Positions 35,201 to 47,200 of a stretch of DNA of 64,000 bases are shown in pieces (position 1 is the stretch's first letter; each line of letters starts with the position of its first letter). The stretch is from Mactra quadrangularis (Eukaryota > Mollusca > Bivalvia > Venerida > Mactridae): the NCBI GenBank assembly GCA_025267735.1, contig CM046308.1:34709267-34773266 (forward strand). Direction: 5' to 3'. Below the pieces are notes generated by a model. That model ran no database searches. It was not told where the DNA came from and saw nothing but the letters and a program-made list of their open reading frames with translations. Position numbers and translations under genes: made by a program.

Positions 35201-38200
35201 GTCATGACAAATTTGAGTTTACATTGCTCAATTACTGTATGTGTGATACTGATAACTCTGGACAAAGTATTTTTAACAAAAAATGAACACTCTATTTGAC
35301 CAATTACACATTAAAATAGAAAAGGCTAACAAATCGACTCAACTGATAATAATTAAAAAATAACTACTTTTACAACTTTTTGAAATTCTATATTTATTGC
35401 AATGTATCAGAATGCGTGAAGGGACATTTGAAGGGCAGTGTATATCTTTCTGCAAAAACTTTTACACCCTAGTAAATTATGATTTAGAATACAATGTTAT
35501 GAATAGTTTAAAGGAAAATAAGACTAACCAGTTACTGAACGACATGGTCTAAAATTCGGATCACGTTGATCATACATTTCTTCATTACTGTCATCAAAAC
35601 AATTACATTTATTTTTTATTGCAGTACTTTCACATACAGCTTGACATACCTGTTGAAAGATAATCAATTTTAATTTATAGTCTTGTATTCACAATATGGT
35701 AAGCTCGCCGACTTATATCAGCTGCGTGTTCAATTACACAAAACGTTACAGAACGTTACACAACGATACATTCGGAACTCCTCGGCCATTCGCTGCGAAT
35801 CACCTAATCTAACACACAAATATAAGATCGTTAAGGCAATGAGTGATGTTTCAAAATTTACGGACTAAAAACGAAACATTACTCAATGCCTAAACGATCA
35901 TATATTTGTTTACTTTAACACCGGTAGTTTCAAAATAGCGTCTAAATATGCCCGTGATTATTTGCAGCGAATGGCCGAGGAGTTTTTAATGTATTGTTAC
36001 GGAACGTTTTGTAACGTTCGCGGTAACTGAACGCAGGGCAGGATTTGGTCATCTTGAGTTAATATAAGAATTAGCAGATTTAGTTTTAACAATTTATTTC
36101 AATGAAATAGATTTTTAGACATCAGATTATGAAACATATCATGACAAATGTACACAATTTATTTTCTATGTTGGGTTTAACGCTGTAGCAACACATTGTA
36201 TAGGTCATATAACGGCGGTCAGTCAATCTACTCACTGTTCCTGGAAAGGCTAAATCTCTGGATTTAGCTGTTAACCAACTACTAAGCACATACTTTTGTC
36301 AGTGACTCACAACTGCCCTACATAATTAAAATCGTTGGTAGGAGGGAGAATCGCCTTAGAAATAATTTCATTACCAAACTCCACGAAAGGAAGCCTCGCC
36401 CGGGAATCGAACCCACGACCCCTCGATTAGTAGACTTGCGCGCTACCAACTGAGCTGGCCGGCGGCTTCACAAATTATTTAAACTACAGTAATTTCCAAA
36501 TATTCTAACAAAGATACAAGAATCTCAGACATGTACATTTAAATTGTCTTTGGAAATCATCGTCGGGTATCCCAAGATACATTACTCTGCTATGCTGCGT
36601 TACGTATGGAGTGTAACTGAAGAAAGCACAGGCAGCCGGCACGGTCCGAAAGCAAAAACACTTTATTCATATGTATTTACAGTGCTTTTGCTTCGGGACC
36701 GCACCGGCCGCCTGTTGACGAAAGTGCTGTGATTGCCGACGATGTTTGAAATCAGCAGAATCTCTGTTTAGATTTTAACAATTGATATAACAAAGCGCAC
36801 TTAAGTTTACTGGACCACAGACATTGTCACTTATAGTGTCGAGATAACATACTTACACGTCTTGCATACTTGACGCCATGTTTCTTTTCAAATTCGACCC
36901 CATCATTACATTTACCATAAGGCAATCCCTTTCTTTCCAATGTTATCTGAAAATATTTATCTAAATTGATTAGTTTTAAAGGAAATACAATATACATTAA
37001 AAAGCATCTGTAGCAGTCAACGTTGTTTTTTACAAAAATAGATTATTTTTCGTTGTCTGTTTAAAATTTGAAGCTTTATTCTGTAGCGTAGTTGTAACCA
37101 TTCTTTCTTTAAAATAAATCACATGTACGTGTTAGATGTATTTGATCAATAGACTCGTTCAATGCAGTTGAACATGGCTCGCATAAGAAACCATGTTGGG
37201 CCAATCTTGTGTTTCCTCGAGTTTGAAGCCAAAACTGCGCAATAGTATGTGATGACGATCATTTAAAACTATTCGCAATTCGAAATCAATTGGTAATTAA
37301 AGAGTTGATTCGAAATCCTAGCCAGGGAATATCAAACTGAAATTCACCGTAGTATACACAGTAAACGAATAGGCGGATCAACCGTGGGGTCAGGGGGTCC
37401 GGACCCCACTGAATTTTCCAAAATGTATCCGACCATGAGTGTATCTTTTAACTGTAAGCTATTTTAAGTAGCATGGGACAATTTTTATTAGGTTCGCTTC
37501 GCTCGCCTTTGTGCTTAAGATAGATCAAATGGTTATGTAGTTTGTATTATGAATATGTTGAGTTATTCTGCAAACAGTGTTTAATGTGGTTGTGGTTCGC
37601 AAGTTTGTGGTCCCCTTTGAAAAGGTTTGGACCCCCCCCCCCGAAAAAATCCTGCAGCCGCCGCTGAAACGACGAGGTGAACCGAGGTCAATAAAAACGA
37701 CGATTGGCGGAAATAACCAATCGCGGGGCATATTTATCGTTCTGCAAGTCCATCTAATACAGATCCGTGCAACAATTAAATTACTTTCATAGTAAGCTTG
37801 TTGAAACTTTGATTAACTGTATAAGTTTACAAAACGTGATTAAATAAAGTTGTTGTTTTAATGACCGATTTGTTCACCCGCCATTATAAATATATAAAAT
37901 TTGACCAATCATATAAATCTTTTATAAGTAATTCAATGACTAAGCTTAATGATATTGAATATAAAATAGTGTAATGACATACCAGTTTAAGTCCAATGGA
38001 GGTTTCCATGGCAGCTGGTATAAAATGACCTTCTTCAGCAGGGAATGGATGAGTACCTTGTTCACTAACTTGTATTCTTGCACCAAAACCATTAGTTATA
38101 CCTTTCAAATACTCCATCTCTTCTAGATATATCACCAGACTTAGACATAATGATTAAATAGTGCAACATAAAATTGTTGTTACTCGATTTTTCTAAAGAT

Positions 38201-41200
38201 GAGGTATTCTTTACATGGCTCATGTATATGCGTAAACGGAACATTATGTCACTAAGTAGCGATGACTTTATTGCAAACCCTAATTTCTTTATAATAAGTT
38301 CTTTAAGTCTGTCATTGAAACAGAGTAAAATTCATTTTTTATCAATGGCCAGTTGGACTTCTGGCCAGTCTTTGGGGGTCATCAGCTGTAGTCATTGCTG
38401 GACTTGACGCTTTGGGCGTCCTGTCGTAAATTATCAAACTTTGGCTGCTATGTAAATCAAAGCATTTTGTATAAATACTTGTTGTTATACTTAACCAATT
38501 CAACTATATTATGGTTGCTAGGTACCTGGTGTAATATATTACCTTGCTATATAGTGTAAAAGACAATCAAACCACAATATTTCAGATGATTACAGTTGCT
38601 GACCTACATAACCCCGTTTTTCATGATTGTTTTTCCATATCTATAATCGCTCAGTAGCTAACAAGTAGCTAATAACTTCAGAGGAAGAGTTCAGAGGAAG
38701 ACATCATGCTTAATTGTCCCATTTCCAAATGGAGTAGCGCGATATGACCTTTCTGTGTTGGTGCGCCGTAAAACCAAAACAATCAAACCAAATGGAATAA
38801 CCTACCATACTATGATTAGAGCTTTATTGGTCATATTGGAATTCTAGTGTACTAACTTCTGGTTCAGAAACCGCTTTTGGATTAGTATAATAATGTTAGA
38901 AGTGTTACCTGTTCTTGGTCCAGCTGAAAGTACTTTGGATTTCTCTGATGTTATAGACCAACAATTACCATACGATGATGTTTGATGAAGTTTAAACATA
39001 CTGTAAAAGTGTAATGTTTTGTATATGATAAATGTTACAAGCGATCATATTATGCAAACAACAACCACCGCTCAACAAAATTTCAAAAAATGCACCTGCC
39101 TTATGTTATATTTATATTGTAGAACCAATTCAACTTCATAAACCTTTATATTTTTACAAGCTACAAGTGAAAGAAAAATTAAATTTACTTAACTCTTGGC
39201 CCTCAGTCCTTAGCCTCTCGCTTTCGAAGAGGGTCTTAGCTTAAACTCTTCTATTCTTAGAAAAAAAATAAAGATGAAAATTAGTTATTAAATTACTAAT
39301 ATTATAAATGTTCATGCTCAAAACCACAACCCATAGATTAAAATGAACTCATTATGGGGTCAATAGTTTTCTGCATTATAATTACAATATTGTATAACAA
39401 TTTACCTAGCAGAGCATACTCTTCCATTGAATGTACAACTAACTAACATGTCTGTAATATTGTGTCCAAGATATGCTCTTTCATGTCTGAAAAATATAAA
39501 ACAGTTATCTGTCTGTTGGTGAGCGCCTCATGACGCTGCGTAGACTTTACTCAGTACCATTGATTCATACGTGAATCAGAGTAAATTCAAGACAATTTTT
39601 GTACACGAATTTTCAGTATATTTGGATAAAAATGTAGCCACCACTAAGAGTATTAGCATGATTTTTCTATTTCTAACTCCCGTGACATAGTTTTCATCCA
39701 ATACTACCCATGGTAAAACTAATTCGAGCAATTACCTAAACAAGCATCCTGACCTAGTTTGATGACAATTGAGTAAAAAAATGATATAAAATAGCAAAAA
39801 TTCAGTGTGTTTTTGTTTTGGAAGAATCATTATAAAGAGTCAAAATATGCAATAATTAGGTTATGGAACAGGAAAAGTGTGCCTTAGGTTGATATCCGCA
39901 CACTTACCCCGGCAAAGCCCTCGCGCTGAAGCCCGCGGACCAATACCTTATAAAGGGTACCGATATCTTCTGTAAGTCACACTTGTCCTCTTTAATAACC
40001 TCTAATGCCTCAGTCCCATAAAATCGTGGCTTGTTACGGACCCGTACGTGCAGACAGTCGTAGTCCGTGGGAAGCCTTGCGTATCAAGGTGACGGTACGC
40101 ACATGGTACAAAACAACACACCCGTACGGATCCGTAGCTGGAAGATATGCATGTTTAATCCATACTCGGCCACGATTTTGTTTACGATTTGACTTTGAAA
40201 CTGAAACGTGTATCCTGGGCTCATCCCAGGGACCGTGGTAAAAAACGTAACAGTTGGTACGGGTACGCAAGAGTTCGTACGGGTCCTTGCGGAGCTTTAT
40301 CGCACGGCGCCCGTACGGTGCCCTAACGGGCATTTTTATGTTTATAGGACTGTAGCTTAACTAGTAAATCCAATGTATCAAGATTAATCTTGCTAATTCT
40401 CATAACTTAAAGGAATTAAGGAGAACATGTATTGACCTTTTGATAGAACTAATATGTACCATTAACTATGTACTTGATCCACATTGTAAATATATATTGT
40501 AAAATTGAATAGATATACTTTGTGGCAATAGTGAATATTCGAAACTTTAAGTCATATTGTTGGTTTAGTCAGATAGGCTGTGTTGGTACCAAATGCATCC
40601 ATGCGGAACAACGTCATTCTACATAAAATACGATTGATTTGATATTGATTTATAGCTCATTGTTCGTTCATTCTTATGTTAACTTTGTTCAAACATGTTC
40701 GTTCATTTTATGCTGATGCAGGCCAATCATATCGATTTTTGAATAAATCCTTACAAAAGTTAATAAAGAATTATACTTTAAATATGCTTACTTAGGAATG
40801 TCCATATATAATTCATTAAATATATCTAATATTTCTGTCTGTGAATCTAGTTCAGCATCGTAAAAATCATCAAAAAAATCGTCGTCTTCAGGTATATAAT
40901 TTCGTCTGTTTGCACCATCTTTTTCACGATAGTTGGAAAGATTTAACTTATCATAATTCTCTACAAATCGCCTGCGTCTCTAGAAGTAAGGTATCATAAT
41001 CAAGATTAAAATATGATAAATCAAAACAAATAGAAACAATATGATTACATTTATCTGATGCGTAAAAATGTGACATTGAATTTAAATAAGCATTGGGTAA
41101 CACAGTGTATAAAGTTCATCAATGTCATTAGTCAGTTTACATTGGTGAAAAAATATTTGATTAGGAACTGATTACTCCATCCTATTATCTATACGCTACC

Positions 41201-44200
41201 TTACTAGAAAAACTTTTTTCTAAAACACATTAACTCTTAGAGAAGCTTACATTCTATGAACATGATCAGGCTCGTAAGCTTGCTGAGAACTACGCAATAT
41301 GAATGTTAGAAGGTAATGATCTATAGTATTATCATAAGTAAAATATACTCACATTTAGTGGTGGAGAGCCTCCGCTTCCTTCAGGAGGAGGTGGCTTTGT
41401 ACCACTCTCCCCACCAGGTGGCGTCTTGCCACCCCCTCCACTAGATGGCGACCCACTACCTCCTACACCTGGTGGTTTAGTGCTTCCTACCGTGACATCT
41501 GTTGATACTGGACTGTCACCATAGTTGTCTGGATCATTATTTCCATTAGATTGTCCCGAGCCATCTGTGGGTGGACCTGAGCCATCAGGGGGTGGACTTG
41601 AGTCACCCGGGGGTGGACTTGAGCCGCGCATTGGTGGATTTGTACCATCCGGGGGTGGACTTGAGCCATCTGGGGGTATACTTGAGCTTCCAGTGGGTGG
41701 ACTTGTATCGTCCGGGGGTGGACTTGAGCCATCCGGGGGTATACTTGAGCTTCCAGTGGGTGGACTTGTACCGTCCGGGGGTGGACTTGAGCCGCCTGAG
41801 GGTGGACTTGAGCCATCCGGGGTGGACCTGAGCCATCCGGGGGTGGTCCTGAGCCATCCGGGGGTGGTCCTGAGCCATAGTCAGGTGGTGGGTCGTCATA
41901 ATAATCAGCAAAAGGATCATAATCTTTGTCATATTGATGTGGTACTAAATTTTCAGGTTGTAATGCATGAACTAAATCTTTTAGTTCATGTGCACCTTCA
42001 TACTTTTTTAAACGTCCCTTGTGTATTAAGTTAGTATTGCATATAGTAATCTGAGGAAATGATAAAGGGGAAAACCCAAGAGACACTAGTTTGAATAGGA
42101 AATTGAAAGAACTGGTCGATTAAGTACCACAAGTGTAAAGTCATCACAGCTAATGCTACAAGTAACATAAAACTCCATATTACTTTTGCCCACCAAAATT
42201 TAGCGTTGTTTATATAAGGCACTCCAACCATGGAAGTTTTCTCAGCAAATCTACTGATAAGCCTACGAAAACTTTTCTTTTTACCAACAGAATCCATTGA
42301 TGCCACGCTAGCAGAATCATCTTGTGATTTTTTAACATCATTTTTCTGAAATTATACAAATGTTAAATGAAAACAAATGATCAAATGAATGTAACTATCT
42401 AGATATCTTTCTAAAGTGATGTTGCATTGAAAAAAATAAATGATACAAGTTATAACACTAAAACAAACTTTTACAGCTTTTGAAACTGAGTGGAATCAGA
42501 AAAACATGTAAAATTTTGCCATTTTTACGATATTTTGGTCTTTTTTCGAAAAAGCCTAAAATGTTTTAAAATAGTTGTGACTGTTAATTCATTTCCATTC
42601 TTATTCCAATAAAATGACATGGTTTTAGGATGTCTACATTGAAAATTAAATAATTTAGACTCAAAACATCACAGAAAAGCTTTTCCAGATATCTTAGCGG
42701 CCATCTTGGACGCCATCTTGAATTTCACATATCCTTGCCAGGATACGACACTTTTCATGCCCCATTTTGAAAACTACATTCAATGTAGAACAACATATAT
42801 CAAAATCAAAGCATGCCCCGAAATTGAAAATAAACGGTCTCGGCTCATGGACTATTAAGTCAGTCGATCCACCCAATTATTCCAGCATTGTGAGTTAACG
42901 ACCAGAACTGATTTTAACATCATTTAAGCAATAGCTAGATCAATACAAATATTTTAGATGTAGTTGTACAACCTTTTAAAGATGAAAAAGAAGACTTGAC
43001 CACTAAATATATACATGTATTTTTAAAACATATAAAGTAATACTTTATTATCCAACATTGTACAACAATATTTACATGTTCTACAGTTTAATCTTAGGTT
43101 TGGTTTGTATCTACGATGTAAATCTGTATTGTTCACTTCGTGAAAAAATTTGTTCCGATTTATTTAAAAATAGATTCATATGATCATCTTTGATAGGAAA
43201 TTATTCTTTTCATACTTATTGAACCAAATCAAAATTTTAGATTTAGTTTACATATACACTGCTGTATTCAAACCTGTGTTAGCGGTCACTTGTATTTAGC
43301 AATATCCATGACTAAAGTACGAAAGACCGGTAGGGCCATTTCAACTTCACGAATTCCCGATTTCATCTTCATGAATTCACGATTTCAACTTCACGAATTC
43401 ACGATTTCAACTTCATGAATTCACGATTTCAACTTCATGAATTCACGATTTCAAATTCACGAATTCACGATTTCAAATTCACGAATATAGGATTTCAACT
43501 TCACGAATTCAACTTTGTGAATTCACGATTTCAGCTTCATGAATTCACAAAGTTGAATTCGTGAAGTTGAAATCGCGAATTCATGAAGTTGAAATCGTGA
43601 ATTCATGAATTCCGTTTGTTGAAAACGTGAATTCACGAAGTTAAAAATGTGAATTCTTGAAGATGAAGTCGGGAAATCATGAAGTTGAAATGGCACTTCC
43701 GGTCTTTCGTACTAAAGCATCTTAGAAAAAACAGCTCCTAACTTTTAAACGTTATTTTCGATTAACATTGTATTCAGTATTCAACCACCTGAACATGTAT
43801 TGTTTTTCTGTGTCTCGCTTGTCTGGCTGTGTTTCGCAGGTTTGTCTGTATGAAGTGCTAATTTAAATATGTCGAAATATGCAGTGTCTACCAAGTGATA
43901 TTTAAATACCTTGTAATAAAAGTATACTCTTATTTTAAAATATTAATGAGATTATTAGTTATTGTCAATGATAACTTAGGGACTGACGCTATAATTAAGT
44001 TATATAACAAAGTTAGAATGAAATAAGTAATAAGTATTGCCAAAAAACATACCCCAGCTTGTGGTGCCATTCCTATAAATAGTCCTTAGTCACCGAATCA
44101 AGTAATTAGTAAGACAACGAGGCGTTCTTGCTCTCCGACATTCGGAAAACCACTCGGATGATTCCGTAAACTGATGATCAACACTCGCCGAGGTGTTCCG

Positions 44201-47200
44201 AGTGACTATCTGGCTCTAACCAAAGTGATGATGATTACTATTTCAGACAAAACAATGAAAACTTTATATATATATATATCAATCCTAAATTTGCATCAAA
44301 TCTACTCTAAAGTGGCATTAGTCAGTCTTTGTATATAAAGATCATTGATCAAAATCCGTGATGTCCCCTACTTTCCTACCTTTGTTGTAGTATTTTATCA
44401 ATAGAACTATCAATATTATCTTTCTACATGTAATAGTCCAGTAATTTACCTTCATAATGGAAGCTTAAACACTCTTAATTGTTAAACAAATAATTAAACA
44501 TTAATAACCTTATTGGTTTCCCTTAATCTCAATTATATTGCAATTTAGCACGTATTTAAACAGACAAAAACAGTAATTTTAATAATTGTATTGAACCGAG
44601 TCTATTCTTTCTTGCTATTCATGTTAATCGCATACGAGTGACAGGTCAATATGAATTTATATTATTTGAATATGGACGGTATCATATAACATTGAATCTA
44701 TAATATCCTTCCCCTCCAATTAACGTAGCTCATCATTATAAAATATCGAAAGTTCATAAGTATGTGAGATCTCAGAGTGTCAAGTTTGGTCTAATAGGCG
44801 CAGGGGCGGATCCAGGATTTTTTCTAGGGGGGTCCGAACTTTTCTAGGGGGATCCGAACCTCGAACCACAACCACATTCTACACATTTTGCGGAAAAAAA
44901 TGCAAAATACATGTATTGATAATAAAAAATACATAACCATTAAATCTATGTTAAGCACCGAGAAAAATTACTTTATAGTACATGTACTTAAAAATGATTT
45001 ACAAGCAAGAAATACACTAATGGACATGTACGTTTTCCAAATTCTAGGGGGGGTCCAGACCCCCCTGAAACCCCCCGCTGGATCCGCCCATGTGGCGCAT
45101 GAACAAAATTTACATTTATTATTAATTACATTAGTGATTAGTGATTAAAAAACTACGCTTATCTTGCAAAGAAACATTTTGGTCTAACTTACTTTCGTAT
45201 GTCGTTTACTTGTTAGTGTATGCCATATACTAGTTGTGTTTATAATATTCATAGACAAGAGAAACACTCATTGACTATAATGGTAATTTTTAATGTTGCT
45301 AATTATTCAAAAATCCTAATTCTTGACTAATTAAGCATTTAAATTAACCATGCATTGAGCTAAATTAATATTGACTTAATTTGTAATAAAGTGTCATCGT
45401 ATGTCAGCTTTCTTTACAGTAGGTGCTAAGTTATGACGTCAACAAAAACACTCACAGTTCAATCAAATATTACTTATTAAAATCAACATTTCATAAGCAG
45501 ACAAGACTGAACCTTCATAATTCTTAGGGAACAAAATAGCTTAATTAGCTCGAACTAGTCTACCAATTAACCTCTCCTGAAATAATTCCAATGGGAGAAT
45601 AGTCAGAGATCGTTAAGGCAACTTTATTCGATAGCGTTAATGAAACACCTTTGTACATTTTCTTAAGACATTGTAAGTAAAGTTTAGTCTGAAATAATAA
45701 GTCCTCCACTCAAGATAACATTACTGAATCGTTTATTTTTCATGATACACGTTTAAACCAAGATCCTGATTCAGAACATATTTTAAAGTTTGTTTGTTTG
45801 TTGGGTTTAACGCCGAAGCAACACATTGTATAAGTTGTATCACGGCAGTCTGTCCACCTATTCACTGTTCCTGGAAAGTTAATTTAGCTGTTAACCATTA
45901 ATCTAGGCACATACTTCCGTCAGTGACTACTTCTGCCCTATATGGCATATTTCAAAGGAGGTATAAGCATACGTATCAGGAACAACAACATAGCAAAGAG
46001 CAAAAAGGATACGTTTTTAGAGTTTTTAAACTGTTGTTAAAAAGAACACAACAAGCAAGTAACGAGAACAAAAATCCCAATTAATGGATTTCCGCCGTGG
46101 AAATTCATTATGTTATTTTTATGTAGTTCAAGAATCCATCACTCAAGAAATAAATAGATCACGACAATTAGTTTCTATTATTACATAACCACGTTCAGTA
46201 CCCACCCATTTAACTCAGTCGGTAGCGCATCTGGTCCATGGGACGTGGGTTCGACTCTTGAATCAACATAACATAATATGTATCTCCGAGGAGTTTGATT
46301 TTTTTTTTCATTTAATCAAATACGAAAAAAATATCGTCGAGAGTTCGTTTCAAAATGTGCATTTTTCTAACTTTTAGTCCATTTTACACTAGTTTTTAAA
46401 CATTTGAATAAGAGATCATTTGAAAATGTATGCTATGCTGATCCAATTAAGACGATGCACATGCACTAATTCATGCTTTGCGTGCTTACACAAAAAAACC
46501 AGTACGTATTGCAATGTATAAATATATTGCATTACGGGTTTGCGTATATTGCAATATATTGCAATGCAGTTTCTACCGTATTTTTACAGCCCCTACTGTC
46601 AAGGGCTCGGGAATAGCACGAGTGACCGCCGTGATATAACTGAAACATGTTGAAATGCGATATAAAGCCCCATATATAACCTTTCTATCACTTCAGAAAA
46701 TTACATAATCAGTCTTTTCACTACTGAGAATTTGGTTTTTGACAATAACTAATGGAAATTAGATACACCGTTGTTTGAAATTGGCTTGCTTTTATACTAT
46801 TAAATACAACGCTGCATTGAGTTTCTCATACATAGAATTTGATCATGTTTATTTTACTAATAAATTTAACTGAACTTATTGACGAATGTACATGTATTTA
46901 TACATTCGTCAATAAGTTCAATTAAATTTATTTATACATCATTTCAATTAAATGTTTATATACATTTTATATAAGATTTGAAAGTCCAGCTTCGCCTTGA
47001 TTCGAAACAAATCCAATCCCGACGACGTGAAATAATCTTGTAATGATAGAATTCCTATAATGTCTATTTCGGTAAGAAGCGTGCGTTTGAAAACCATATG
47101 CAATGTTTTGCAATTATTACATAAGTTTTATTTTTGCACTCCTCTCATTGACCTATATAAATAAACCTGTGCGACGATGCCCAAGAGGGGATTCTGCACA

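Noticed and set aside
41525..42034. 169-codon plus-strand frame over the channel insert (and other overlapping frames)
   Set aside because: Mirror frames of the 21-bp coding repeat; the minus-strand frame has the flanking channel motifs and splice sites.
46200..46265. Functional tRNA gene
   Set aside because: A- and B-box-like text is present but no acceptor stem can be drawn; the same holds for 7384-7450 and 31455-31530, so all were called SINE heads or relics.
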